DNA from: an uncultured Pirellula sp.
Lineage (GTDB): Bacteria > Planctomycetota > Planctomycetia > Pirellulales > Pirellulaceae
Assembly (NCBI GenBank): GCA_903892365.1
Contig: CAITIF010000647.1
Span: 1-9,716 of the forward strand
Reading direction: 5' to 3'
Length of the DNA stretch: 9,716 bases
Below the pieces are notes generated by a model. That model was not told where the DNA came from. It searched no databases and saw nothing but the letters and a program-made list of their open reading frames with translations. The translations under genes and the position numbers were made by a program. Every line of letters begins with the position of its first letter. Positions within the stretch are counted from its first letter, which is position 1. Below, in pieces: positions 1 to 8,277 of the stretch.

Positions 1-52
1 AACAGTTGGGGACAACTGTTCTACATTGTAGAGCAGTTGTCCTCAACTGCTC
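1..52. repeat. Head-to-head pair of palindromic (REP/BIME-like) units
   Basis: Two perfect hairpins lie back to back. Positions 1-20 are an 8-bp stem AACAGTTG / CAACTGTT with loop GGGA. Positions 31-52 are a 9-bp stem GAGCAGTTG / CAACTGCTC with loop TCCT. On opposite strands the two units share a core of the form CAGTTGRGGACAACTG, so they are inverted copies of one another. The linker CTACATTGTAG (21-31) is itself almost palindromic, making the whole 52 bases one imperfect palindrome. This layout resembles bacterial interspersed mosaic elements built from REP units. There is no T-tract after either stem, so a classical intrinsic terminator is unlikely. The element touches the window edge and may continue to the left. 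The structure is seen directly; the family assignment is inference. Confidence 0.75.
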
Positions 53-187
53 AGAACTGCTAACTACGACCGCTAGCTCGAAAACAAAGACCGACACGTA
101 ACATTTCCGTTCCGTTTTCGGATTGTCAGGCTGGCGGGTAGTGCCGGCAAGTGTGATCGGGGATGGAACGTTGCTGCAAGATGCTTG

Positions 188-215
188 AACAGTTGGGGAC
201 AACTGTTCTACATTG
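188..215. repeat. Second copy of the palindromic unit, just downstream of hemL
   Basis: These 28 bases are identical to positions 1-28, including the hairpin AACAGTTG-GGGA-CAACTGTT (188-207) and the following CTACATTG. Identity stops at 215: copy one continues into its inverted partner, while this copy runs into the end of hemL, whose stop codon is complementary to 220-222. Lying right after the leftward hemL, the hairpin could protect the 3' end of the mRNA or slow transcription. Read in the hemL direction it has no U-run after the stem, so it is not a textbook intrinsic terminator. An exact 28-base repeat 187 bases away indicates a repeat family, not a chance hairpin. Confidence 0.75.
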
Positions 216-219
216 GTTC

Positions 220-1521
220 TTACGACATTTTGGCCAGGACGCGTTGTGCGGCATCGATTGTGAAGTCGATATCCTCGGGGCGATGTTCGCGGGAAAAGAA
301 CAACGCTTCGAATTGGCTACATGGCATGTAGACTCCTTCTTCGATGAGGCCCCAAAAGTACTGAGCAAACCGTTTGCGGTCCGATCGATCTGCAGTGGGC
401 CAATCAACAATAGGATTTTCATTGAAGAATAGAGTCATCATGCTACCCATTCGTTGCATTTGAGCAGGGAAGCCAGCAGACTTCGCGGCGGATAAAAGTC
501 CCTCCCCGAGTCGCGATGCCTGTTGTTCCAAGTAAGCGTACGGTGGATTCTCCATCAGGATCTGCAGCGTGGCTGCTCCTGCGGCAGTCGCCAGGGGATT
601 CCCAGATAAGGTACCAGCCTGGTAAACCTTTCCGGCTGGCATCACATTGTCCATGATCGATGCCTTTCCGCCGTACGCTGCCAAAGGCAATCCGCCACCG
701 ACGATTTTACCAAGCGTGGTCAAATCGGGCTCGATCCCGAGCAAGCTTTGAGCTCCCCCCAAGGCAACTCGGAAACCGGTCATGACTTCATCGAAAATCA
801 AAATGGCTCCATGCGCGGTGGTCTCGGAACGAAGAGCTTTCAAGAAGGCTTCTGTCGGAATCACGGTCCCCATGTTGCCGACAATCGGCTCCAGGATCAC
901 TGCCGCAATGTGTTTTCCATGCTCGGCAAAGGCTGCGACCAAACCGTCCACATCGTTGTAATTCAGAACAATCGTATCGCTCGAAGTTCCTGCGGTGACG
1001 CCGGGCGAATCAGGTACCCCTAGAGTCGCAGCCGCAGATCCGGCAGCAACCAACAACGAATCCACGTGGCCATGGTAGCAACCTGAGAACTTGACAATCT
1101 TCTCACGCCCCGTTGCACCTCGAGCGACCCGGATCGCGCTCATGGTCGCTTCAGTCCCGCTACTTACTAAACGTACTCGCTGGATGCTGGGAACGGCCTG
1201 CATGATCAACTCAGCAAGTCTGGATTCGTTTTCCGTCGGAGCACCAAACGACGTCCCTTTCGAAGCGGCGCGTTGGATTGCGTCGATCACCTCGGGATGT
1301 GCATGCCCTAGAATCATGGGTCCCCAAGATCCGATGTAATCCAGATAGCGGTTGCCATCGATATCGTAAAGATACTGACCCTTGGCATGGTCCATGAAAA
1401 TAGGCTCGCCGCCGACGGCATTGAACGCTCTGGCGGGAGAATTCACTCCGCCGGGGATGAGCGTTTTTGCTTTGGCAAAGGCATCGTGGCTTTTGAGCCG
1501 GGAGGAAGGCAATGCTGTCAT
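220..1521 (-). CDS. hemL: Glutamate-1-semialdehyde 2,1-aminomutase
   Basis: This cytoplasmic PLP enzyme of the aminotransferase III fold converts glutamate-1-semialdehyde to 5-aminolevulinate, the last step of the C5 route to haem and other tetrapyrroles. The 433-residue product has the usual family length. Visible landmarks are the N-terminal IPGGVNSPARAF stretch (about 22-33), phosphate-binding SSGTEATMSAIRVAR (120-134), YHGHVDSLL (149-157), FDEVMTGFR with Asp244 facing the PLP ring nitrogen, the Schiff-base lysine Lys272 in GKIVGGGLP, and QAGTLSGNPLA (301-311). The frame stays open to 1596, but homology begins only at the methionine encoded at 1519-1521; the longer start would add 25 unrelated residues and overlap the upstream gene. 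No clear Shine-Dalgarno precedes the chosen ATG. It lies 46 bases after a small same-strand gene and probably shares its transcript. The catalytic motifs are intact, so I expect a functional enzyme. Confidence 0.96.
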   Translation of the reverse strand: MTALPSSRLKSHDAFAKAKTLIPGGVNSPARAFNAVGGEPIFMDHAKGQYLYDIDGNRYLDYIGSWGPMILGHAHPEVIDAIQRAASKGTSFGAPTENESRLAELIMQAVPSIQRVRLVSSGTEATMSAIRVARGATGREKIVKFSGCYHGHVDSLLVAAGSAAATLGVPDSPGVTAGTSSDTIVLNYNDVDGLVAAFAEHGKHIAAVILEPIVGNMGTVIPTEAFLKALRSETTAHGAILIFDEVMTGFRVALGGAQSLLGIEPDLTTLGKIVGGGLPLAAYGGKASIMDNVMPAGKVYQAGTLSGNPLATAAGAATLQILMENPPYAYLEQQASRLGEGLLSAAKSAGFPAQMQRMGSMMTLFFNENPIVDWPTADRSDRKRFAQYFWGLIEEGVYMPCSQFEALFFSREHRPEDIDFTIDAAQRVLAKMS

Positions 1522-1567
1522 ATCAAAATTTCGAAAAAACGAGGCTTCGCAAAAAAGTGGGGGGGAG

Positions 1568-1894
1568 CTACCAGCCCATGACCATATTCGACTCAATGAC
1601 GCGTCTGGCTTTTTCGAGATCGGAACCAGTCTCGCTCATATAGAGTCGAATTGCTTGTACCTTGTCACCCGACGATTTGTTCAAGCAATCACGCGCTATC
1701 GAACAAATATCTAAGCTTCGTCCAGTCGCTCCCAAAACCGCTTTTGAGATGACCCACGAATCGCGTGGTCGCTTGGTAATGCGGCTGATGGTGTCCGTTG
1801 GGTATGCTTCAACCAGGACATCGCGAGCGGACGCTTCGTCTTTCGCCCAAGTGATAAATATGTGAGAATCAGTTTCGATCTCGAATAATGGCAT
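1568..1894 (-). CDS. Small protein with ribosomal L7/L12 C-terminal-like helical hairpin
   Basis: A 108-residue soluble protein of unknown function. Residues 78-102, starting KVQAIRLYMSETG and continuing SDLEKARRVIES, align without gaps to the helix-turn-helix of the ribosomal L7/L12 C-terminal domain, sharing the K-V-x2-I-[KR]...T-G-x2-L-x2-A-[KR]...E-S pattern. The rest of that domain (the terminal strand and helix) is missing: the protein ends six residues later in MVMGW. The N-terminal half (FEIETDSHIFITWAKDE, then a basic KRPRDSWVISK segment at 41-51) matches nothing I can name; Cys64 and Cys70 are present. The start at 1894 is preferred over an in-frame ATG at 1972, which would run into the divergent gene's leader. 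It sits just upstream of hemL on the same strand and is probably co-transcribed. I would call it a conserved hypothetical protein, with no function assigned. Confidence 0.75.
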   Translation of the reverse strand: MPLFEIETDSHIFITWAKDEASARDVLVEAYPTDTISRITKRPRDSWVISKAVLGATGRSLDICSIARDCLNKSSGDKVQAIRLYMSETGSDLEKARRVIESNMVMGW

Positions 1895-1987
1895 CGGAGC
1901 AATCCCGATCGTGCGTGAAAATGGATGTACAAGGAGCTTGAGAATCGTATCAGGCAAAGCGCCAGTCACCAAGCTGGTCGGACAACA
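1895..1987. promoter_or_regulatory. Divergent intergenic region, presumed promoters
   Basis: These 93 bases separate two divergently oriented starts (ATG at 1894 leftward, ATG at 1988 rightward), so promoters for the small-gene/hemL pair and for the TPR-like gene should lie here or slightly inside the genes. I could not pick out a convincing -35/-10 pair in either direction, nor an operator palindrome. An AAGGAG at 1930-1935 looks like a Shine-Dalgarno but has no suitable rightward start 5-10 bases downstream. The assignment rests on gene geometry only. Confidence 0.35.
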
Positions 1988-3076
1988 ATGCGAAATTACT
2001 CTGTATTTTTAATCGTTTTGGCGACTTGTGCATTGGCACTAGGGCCATTTTGCGCGGTTTTGGTGGGCCCATCAGGATATGCTCGTTGGATGCTGGCTCA
2101 TGCGGCGAACGAATTCCAACACGAAAAGCCAATCGAAGCCGAAGCCATTCTTCAAAAGGCCATCGAAGCGTCGCGAGAAATCGCGGCCGATCCTGAGTAT
2201 TGGGACCTGCGATTTCAGCTAGTTTTCGACAAAACAGCCCCAGATGCGGCAAAAATTGCAAGCTTAAAGGAGGACGCCATCCGCTTTTTGAACGAACTGG
2301 AGGATCGCGAGCGCTACGTGGCGAGCTTAATCGTCTCCAATTTGTTTCAAGAAAATGACCAATACACACACGCAATTGACGTTCTGCAAACACTTTATCC
2401 ACAGTTCGAAAAGCGAACGGCCGGAATGAACAACAATATTGCTTACTTCCGGTCGCTGCTTGGCCAAGATTTACCACTGGCATTGAGCGAAATCAATTTT
2501 TCGTTGGAGTCCGATGCGAGCGCGGGGTCGATGGACACGAAAGCCTGGATTTTGCATGGCCTAGGTAAAGACACGGAAGCGATCAAGTTTGCGAACAAAG
2601 GTCTCGAGATGGTCTACAAGTCCCTTGCGAACGGAGATCTCATCGCGATTGACCAAAAGATTCAACTCATCGGTGATCCGTCCGAGGCCAAGTTGTTTGC
2701 ACGGATGTTTGCTCCCGATCTCAATACGATCAAAAAAAAGACTCAAGGCAACGAGACAGACATTCCCAATACCCAGCGGCCGGACGAAGCGGATCTGGAT
2801 GCGATTCTCAAGGGGATGTCGGAAGAACCAGAAGCCTCCCCTTCGAACTCGACTCCCGTCGAAACGAGGCCTCAAGGACTGGAGCCATTGGAAATGATTA
2901 AGAATCGCTATCCTCAAATCGACCCGTTTTTGATCGAGGGCATCGCGAAAACAATTGCTGTCATGCGTTACCATCGAGCATGCGTCTTGCATGATCTTGG
3001 CCGATTCGACGAATGGGAACGGGATCAAACTTGGTTGGAACTGTTCGGTTTTGAGGACGCGGCCAAACTGAAGTAG
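1988..3076 (+). CDS. Membrane-anchored TPR-like protein
   Basis: A 362-residue protein with an N-terminal hydrophobic segment (about residues 7-27) that could be an uncleaved anchor or a signal peptide. Cys22 lies in ALGPFC, which is not a good lipobox. The middle is helical and TPR-like. The clearest pair spans about 148-208: NNNIAYFRSLLGQDLPLAL, an acidic turn, then MDTKAWILHGLGKDTEAIKF. This is the usual '[N]-A-Y...G-D-L-x-A-L...D-T-x-[GA]-W...L-G-x2-x-E-A-I' TPR pattern. Earlier helices around 34-66 may form another repeat. Residues 251-298 are polar, Pro/Glu/Ser-rich and probably disordered. A final helical block, about 299-350, follows. The start at 1988 is chosen because the signal-like segment begins there; an upstream in-frame ATG at 1925 would leave only 30 bases for the divergent promoters. 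TPRs mediate protein-protein contacts; the partner is unknown. purF begins 100 bases downstream on the same strand. Confidence 0.8.
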   Translation: MRNYSVFLIVLATCALALGPFCAVLVGPSGYARWMLAHAANEFQHEKPIEAEAILQKAIEASREIAADPEYWDLRFQLVFDKTAPDAAKIASLKEDAIRFLNELEDRERYVASLIVSNLFQENDQYTHAIDVLQTLYPQFEKRTAGMNNNIAYFRSLLGQDLPLALSEINFSLESDASAGSMDTKAWILHGLGKDTEAIKFANKGLEMVYKSLANGDLIAIDQKIQLIGDPSEAKLFARMFAPDLNTIKKKTQGNETDIPNTQRPDEADLDAILKGMSEEPEASPSNSTPVETRPQGLEPLEMIKNRYPQIDPFLIEGIAKTIAVMRYHRACVLHDLGRFDEWERDQTWLELFGFEDAAKLK

Positions 3077-3176
3077 AATAGCGGTTTCGTTGTCCATTCA
3101 GTTCGGCTACGATGCATGTTCTAGTTCGATGGAGAACTCTCTGAACCGACGCGCAATCGAGGAATGATTTGGACCT

Positions 3177-4769
3177 ATGAGCGAACTTCACCATGAATGC
3201 GGTGTTGCAGCCATTTATCACCTTCCCATTGGCGAGGAAAGCTTGCTGTGCCCTGAAGGGGGCCGCGAAGCGATTTCTTCGCTGCTGCCTCGAATGTTGC
3301 AGGACATTCAGAATCGAGGCCAATTGGCGGCCGGATTGACCAGCTTCAATCCGAACCGATCTCTCTTGCTGGATACGATGAAAGACATCGGGACCGTGAG
3401 CGAAGTCTTCCGGCTTTCGCATCGGGGCAAAAGCGAAGCCATCATGGAACACTACGCGGGTCGCGCCGCGATCGGACACGTCCGGTATGCAACCTGCGGC
3501 CAAGATGATCGCAGCTACGCACAACCCTTCGAGCGTCAGCACATCCACAAAAACAAGTGGTTTAGCTTCTGTTTCAATGGCCAGTTGGCCAACTACAACG
3601 AACTGAAGGAAAAGCTCACCGCCGAAGGGGAGCATCACTTAGCGCGGGATACCGATACCGAAATCATCATGCACGAAATCGGTCGGCAACTGACAACCGG
3701 CCCGTCCGACCGAGGGTTGATCGACGTGTTTGCGGCCGCCGCCAAAAACTTCGACGGCGCCTACTCACTGGCTTTGCTCAATGCCCGCGGTGAATTGCTT
3801 TTGGCTCGCGACCCGCTGGGCATTAAGCCCCTGTGCTATGCGATGGACGGTTCGTTGTTCGCATCAGCAAGTGAAAGCGTGGCTCTACTGAACCTGGGCT
3901 TCGATCGCGAAAGTATCAAAGACGTGCCACCGGGCCACGCGGTACTTGTGACCCCAACCGGAATGCGAATTGAAAAGTTTTGCGAAACGGGCTCACCGGC
4001 TCACTGCTTTTTCGAATGGGTTTACTTCGCCAACGTTGCAAGCACGCTCGATAACCGTAGCGTCTACTTGTCTCGTACTCGATTGGGTGAAGAACTGGCC
4101 CGAATCGAGCTAGCCCGAAACACGATCCCGCTCGATAACGACACGATCATCGTGCCCGTTCCAGATACGAGCAAGGCAGCTGCCGATGCGATGGCCTATC
4201 GCTTGCGTATCCCAAGTCGCGAAGGACTGATTCGCAACCGATACAGTGGTCGGACCTTTATCGAAGGTGGCCGTGCTCGCAAGGCGAAGGCATCGCTCAA
4301 GTACACACCGCTACGGGAAGTCTTGCAAGGCAAACGCGTTATCCTGGTCGAAGATTCGATCGTTCGCTCCACCACCATGAAGGTATTGCTGAACCGAATT
4401 CGAGAGATGGGTGGCGCCAAAGAGATTCACGTCCGAGTCGCTTGCCCGCCGATCGTTGCCCCCTGCTTTTACGGCATCGACATGTCGACCATCGGCGAGC
4501 TGTTTGCACCGCAATTTTTAGAGAACGGCATTCTCACGGAAGAAGGACAAGACCGGATGGCCAAGTTACTTGGATGCGATTCGCTGCGTTACTTGCCAAT
4601 CGATTCTATCGCCAAAGCCATCGATCTCCCATCCTCGCATCTTTGCCAAGCTTGCATCACCGGCAACTACCCTACCGATTGTGGTCAACGGCTTTACGCC
4701 ATTGCACAAGCAAACCACATTGCGGGAAGCGGTGCTTCACGCACCTACGAATTGAATCCCGTACCGTAG
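3177..4769 (+). CDS. purF: Amidophosphoribosyltransferase (PurF), Fe-S/propeptide type
   Basis: Catalyses the first committed step of purine synthesis: PRPP plus glutamine give 5-phosphoribosylamine. The N-terminal half is an Ntn-type glutaminase: the nucleophile Cys8 follows a 7-residue propeptide ending HHE, with Arg103 (HVRYAT), Asn134-Gly135 (CFNGQ) and Asp158 (RDTD) as expected glutamine-site residues. The C-terminal half is a PRTase with the PRPP loop [13 protein letters not shown] (388-400). Four cysteines match the [4Fe-4S] ligands of the Bacillus subtilis-type enzyme: Cys277, Cys430 in [10 protein letters not shown], and Cys490/Cys493 in [11 protein letters not shown]. Oddities are RGQLAAGL (47-54) where RGQ-[ED]-[AS]-AGI is usual, and an extended segment at about 18-35. 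The 530-residue length is somewhat above the common 460-510. A GAGGA lies 14 bases before the ATG, rather far for a good Shine-Dalgarno. The permease gene starts one base after the stop. All catalytic residues are present, so it should be active. Confidence 0.94.
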   Translation: MSELHHECGVAAIYHLPIGEESLLCPEGGREAISSLLPRMLQDIQNRGQLAAGLTSFNPNRSLLLDTMKDIGTVSEVFRLSHRGKSEAIMEHYAGRAAIGHVRYATCGQDDRSYAQPFERQHIHKNKWFSFCFNGQLANYNELKEKLTAEGEHHLARDTDTEIIMHEIGRQLTTGPSDRGLIDVFAAAAKNFDGAYSLALLNARGELLLARDPLGIKPLCYAMDGSLFASASESVALLNLGFDRESIKDVPPGHAVLVTPTGMRIEKFCETGSPAHCFFEWVYFANVASTLDNRSVYLSRTRLGEELARIELARNTIPLDNDTIIVPVPDTSKAAADAMAYRLRIPSREGLIRNRYSGRTFIEGGRARKAKASLKYTPLREVLQGKRVILVEDSIVRSTTMKVLLNRIREMGGAKEIHVRVACPPIVAPCFYGIDMSTIGELFAPQFLENGILTEEGQDRMAKLLGCDSLRYLPIDSIAKAIDLPSSHLCQACITGNYPTDCGQRLYAIAQANHIAGSGASRTYELNPVP

Positions 4770-4770
4770 C

Positions 4771-7700
4771 ATGCTATCGCTCGTTCTCAAGACACTTGTT
4801 CATTATCGAAGCCTGCTGCTGCCGGTGGTGTTCGGAGTCGCCGTTGCGAGCGCGGTCATCGTTGGGGCTTTGGTGGTGGGGGACAGCATGCGAGGTTCGC
4901 TTCGCTTCATCGCGATGGACCGAATCGGATCGATCGATCGGATTGTATTAGCACCGAGATGGTTTCGCGAAGACCTTTCCAAGAATCTTCAGAACCCGAC
5001 CACGCCGAAAGATGACATCCATCCAGTCATTTTGGTGCAACAAGCCATCGCAGAAAAAGAGACGGCACGCGCTAGTGAAATGGCGTTGCTGGGAGTCGAC
5101 CCCAGTTTTTGGATCTTGGGCTCGATCGCTCCAAGGGTGATGCCTGGAGAGGAAGAAGTTGTTCTCAATACGACCCTGGCTGAAAAGCTGCAAGCGAGCG
5201 TGGGCGATCAAATAACGCTTCGAGTCGCCAGCCAAGCGGTTGTTCCTGCGGATAGCCCGCTCGGGAAACGCGAACAGGATTCCATCGTCTTGCCTCGTTG
5301 GAAAGTGGTCGACATTATCGCAGACCAAAGCATCGCTCGTTTTTCACTGCGCAGTGACCAACGACCGATCATGAACGCCTTCGCCAACAAAGAATCGCTT
5401 CAGAAGGCGTTGGAAATACCATCGCAAATCAACGCGATTTTTGTGGCCAACCCCAAGGCCACTCAAGTGCAAGCGGCGATCGCCCAATCCGGGACGCCCA
5501 AATCGCTGCTCGAAGAACTGGCACCCAACTTGGCGGATCTCGGGATGACTTGGGAAAGAGTGACTCGTTCCTTTCCTGAGGGCTCTACCCAAAGCGTGTT
5601 TGACTACCATCAACTGACAACGGACCAAATGCTTTTGACTTCGTCCATGTCAAATCCTATTCAAAAGTCCGCAGAGAATTGTGCACCGAAACCGGTGCTA
5701 ACGTACCTCGCGAACGGCACTCAAAAGCTGGACTCGAACCGACCCGTCGGGCGAAGCGTCCCTTATTCCACGATCAGCTCGGTGGAATGGAGTGTATTGA
5801 ACACAATGTTGAGCCCGAGCGGAAGGTCATCCGAGCCAACCGAGAAGAACTGGGTTGTTGTCTCGCAATGGATGGCCATCGAATTGGACGTGAAGGTCGG
5901 TGATACGATCCGAATCGATTACTTCTTGCCGGAAACGGTTGACGGGGACGAGATCGAGCGGTCGCGCGATTTGGTCGTTGCTGCAATCGCACCACTCACG
6001 AAACCATCCTCGCCCTACCGTCGAAACCGCGATGCGCAGTTTGATGAATCGCCGACACCCTTCAACGATCCCGCTTGGACCCCGGTTGTTCCCGGGATCA
6101 CCGATCAAGAATCCATAAGCAAATGGGATACCCCTTTCCCGTTGTCGCGGAAAATCGAAACGCAGGATGATGACTACTGGAATGACCACCGGCTGACGCC
6201 CAAGCTGTTTGTGTCGTACGAGCTGGGTACGGAGCTGTTTGGCTCGAGATTTGGCAAAGTTAGCAGTCTTCGTTTTGATGGACTCAGTTTGGAAAAGGCG
6301 GCAGACCTGGAAAAGCAACTGCAAAACGTCGCGGTGAAAGAAATGGAATCTTTGGGGTGGCGCGATATTCCCTTGCGAAAACAGCAACTGATGGCTGCAA
6401 GCGGTACGACTCCCTTTGACGCACTATTCTTGTCGCTCAGCTTTTTTGTGATTGCCGCTGCCTTGCTGTTGGTTGCCTTGCTGTTCCGATTGGCGATTGA
6501 ACAACGTTCCAACCATTGGGGTCTTTTCCTAGCAAGTGGTTGGACACGAGCTTCTGTCCGACGATTGCTGCTGCTGGAAGGTGGTATTGTTTCGATCGCA
6601 GGTGCAACACTTGGGGTCGTGCTAGGACTCGGGTATGCCTACGCCATGATTGCGGGCTTAAGGACTTGGTGGATCGGCGCGATTACCGTCTCGTTCTTAG
6701 ATTACTATGCGAGCTCTTTCAGTTTGTTCTTGGGCTGGTTTCTTGGTTGGCTTACCGCTCTTTTGACGATCTTTATGGCGGCTCGTCAATTGAAGCAGGT
6801 TTCGGTAGCCAGGCTTTTGAAGAATCAAATGGAAAACGAATACCGACCAACGCAAGCGAGTTCACGCTGGGCCTGGCTTGCGATCGGAACAGGCGTTTCT
6901 GGTGTCGCCATTCTGGCATGCGGCCAATTCCTGCAAGGGCAAGCGCAAGCTGGTGCATTTGTGGGTGGTGGAATGCTGTTCTTGGTGAGCGGCTTATCAT
7001 GGATTTTGAATTCTTTGCGTTCATCGAATCGAGGTTCGACGACCAAAGATCAAGGCATCATTACGGCCTCTGCCTTGGCTAGCAGCAACGCCAAGCGTGC
7101 TCCGATGCGGAGCGCTCTTGCGATCGGCCTGATTGCGATTGCATCCTTTTTAATTTTGTCGATGAGCTTGTTTCAGTCGGCTCCGACAGAAGCAGGAACG
7201 GGTGGTTTCTTTTTCATCGGAAAATCCCCTCACGCCATTCACAAGGATCTTGGGAGCGTAACGTATCAAAAGGATATACTCGCTGAAAAATCCACTGCTT
7301 TGGAAGAATCCCAATTCGTGCCATTTCGAGTTCGAGGCGGTGACGACGCAAGCTGTAACAATTTGTTCCAAGCCCATCAGCCGCAGGTTCTTGGAATTTC
7401 AAAACGGATTGATGCGATCGATCGCAATTCTAAAAACCAATCCGCGTTCGCTTGGTTCACGACGGGAAAAGTTGCAAGCGGCTCAACCCCTTGGCAGCTT
7501 TTGGAAGCAGATGCCGATGGGTCCAAGGATTCACCGCTACCTGTGGTGTTGGATCAAAATACGGCATTGTGGGCGCTTCATTTAGGTGGATATGTAGGCG
7601 AAAGGTTTGCATATTCCTTTGATGACCGCGAAGTCTATTTTGAGACTGTCGGCGTTTTGCAGAATACGATTCTTCAGGGCAGCCTGATTATCGGCGAATC

Positions 7701-8274
7701 CAACTTTGAACGCGTCTTCCCCAGCGTCACTGGCTTTCGAATGTTCTTAGTCAAGTTGAACATGCCCGATGGACCGGCGAAACTGGAGAAAGCGTCCAAG
7801 TTACGGATGGTAGCTGAAGAGGGTTGGTCCGAAGCGGGCCTCAGCTTGGCTCGAAGCGAAGACGTTTTAAAGCAAATGCTGGCCGTTCAAAATACTTATC
7901 TGGGGGCGTTTCAAGTGCTTGGCGCGATCGGCTTATTGCTGGGGACCATCGGACTGGGGGTTGCCCAGTTGCGTAGCGCGATCGAACGCCGTGGAGAGCT
8001 TGCGACAATGCGAGCGATCGGATTTACGAAGACACGATTGATTTGGCTGCTGACGCTTGAAAATGCATGGCAACTGTTCCGGGGAATTGGAATCGGAGTT
8101 GGCTCCGCAGCCTTGGCGACCTTGCCTGCCATCCTGAATGGACAACCTTTCGCTGGTCTTGCTTGGCCAGCGACCATGCTTGGACTTGTGATCGTTTCCG
8201 GACTGGTTTGCAGCGTTGCTGCAGCGTGGACAGCCATGCGATGGCCACTGCTTCAATCGCTCAGGGCATCCTAA
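4771..8274 (+). CDS. Large FtsX-family ABC transporter permease (10 TM, two FtsX domains)
   Basis: A 1167-residue inner-membrane protein with the YbbP-like arrangement of the FtsX/MacB permease superfamily. TM1 (about 14-37) is followed by a ~510-residue extracytoplasmic domain containing a MacB_PCD-like GVDPSFWILG (108-117). TM2-TM4 (551-573, 603-629, 647-671) form the first FtsX domain. TM5-TM6 lie near 699-718 and 727-747. TM7 (780-801) precedes a ~240-residue second periplasmic domain, and TM8-TM10 (1042-1066, 1097-1121, 1132-1156) form the second FtsX domain. The cytoplasmic coupling segment RRGELATMRAIGFTKTRL (1073-1090) is a strong family signature; the first-domain equivalent is EQRSNHWGLFLASGWTRASV. 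E. coli YbbP is about 800 residues; the excess is periplasmic. Such permeases couple ATP hydrolysis to lipoprotein or lipid extraction or mechanotransmission, but no ATPase lies in this window. It starts one base after the purF stop, so translation is probably coupled. Substrate unknown. Confidence 0.9.
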   Translation: MLSLVLKTLVHYRSLLLPVVFGVAVASAVIVGALVVGDSMRGSLRFIAMDRIGSIDRIVLAPRWFREDLSKNLQNPTTPKDDIHPVILVQQAIAEKETARASEMALLGVDPSFWILGSIAPRVMPGEEEVVLNTTLAEKLQASVGDQITLRVASQAVVPADSPLGKREQDSIVLPRWKVVDIIADQSIARFSLRSDQRPIMNAFANKESLQKALEIPSQINAIFVANPKATQVQAAIAQSGTPKSLLEELAPNLADLGMTWERVTRSFPEGSTQSVFDYHQLTTDQMLLTSSMSNPIQKSAENCAPKPVLTYLANGTQKLDSNRPVGRSVPYSTISSVEWSVLNTMLSPSGRSSEPTEKNWVVVSQWMAIELDVKVGDTIRIDYFLPETVDGDEIERSRDLVVAAIAPLTKPSSPYRRNRDAQFDESPTPFNDPAWTPVVPGITDQESISKWDTPFPLSRKIETQDDDYWNDHRLTPKLFVSYELGTELFGSRFGKVSSLRFDGLSLEKAADLEKQLQNVAVKEMESLGWRDIPLRKQQLMAASGTTPFDALFLSLSFFVIAAALLLVALLFRLAIEQRSNHWGLFLASGWTRASVRRLLLLEGGIVSIAGATLGVVLGLGYAYAMIAGLRTWWIGAITVSFLDYYASSFSLFLGWFLGWLTALLTIFMAARQLKQVSVARLLKNQMENEYRPTQASSRWAWLAIGTGVSGVAILACGQFLQGQAQAGAFVGGGMLFLVSGLSWILNSLRSSNRGSTTKDQGIITASALASSNAKRAPMRSALAIGLIAIASFLILSMSLFQSAPTEAGTGGFFFIGKSPHAIHKDLGSVTYQKDILAEKSTALEESQFVPFRVRGGDDASCNNLFQAHQPQVLGISKRIDAIDRNSKNQSAFAWFTTGKVASGSTPWQLLEADADGSKDSPLPVVLDQNTALWALHLGGYVGERFAYSFDDREVYFETVGVLQNTILQGSLIIGESNFERVFPSVTGFRMFLVKLNMPDGPAKLEKASKLRMVAEEGWSEAGLSLARSEDVLKQMLAVQNTYLGAFQVLGAIGLLLGTIGLGVAQLRSAIERRGELATMRAIGFTKTRLIWLLTLENAWQLFRGIGIGVGSAALATLPAILNGQPFAGLAWPATMLGLVIVSGLVCSVAAAWTAMRWPLLQSLRAS

Positions 8275-8277
8275 AGC

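Noticed and set aside
1..215. CRISPR array or origin of replication at the left edge
   Set aside because: Only two separated repeat copies with no regular spacers, no cas genes and no DnaA-box cluster; the palindromes fit a REP-like element better.
163..432. Plus-strand open frame antisense to the hemL end
   Set aside because: Its sequence is the reverse-strand shadow of hemL and of the palindromic repeat; no independent support.
1522..1596. N-terminal extension of hemL to an ATG at 1596
   Set aside because: The extra 25 residues have no resemblance to the family and would overlap the end of the upstream gene; homology starts at the ATG at 1521.
1925..1987. Upstream start for the TPR-like gene at 1925
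   Set aside because: It would place 21 polar residues before a clear N-terminal hydrophobic segment and leave only 30 bases for two divergent promoters.
3164..3196. Ten-codon open frame overlapping the purF start, a possible leader peptide
   Set aside because: It is very short, has no regulatory codon run, and its only purine-rich sequence abuts the ATG too closely to serve as a Shine-Dalgarno.
7413..7426. 14-bp perfect palindrome TGCGATCGATCGCA
   Set aside because: It lies inside the permease coding sequence in a region rich in GATCG words; one such palindrome is expected by chance in a window of this size.
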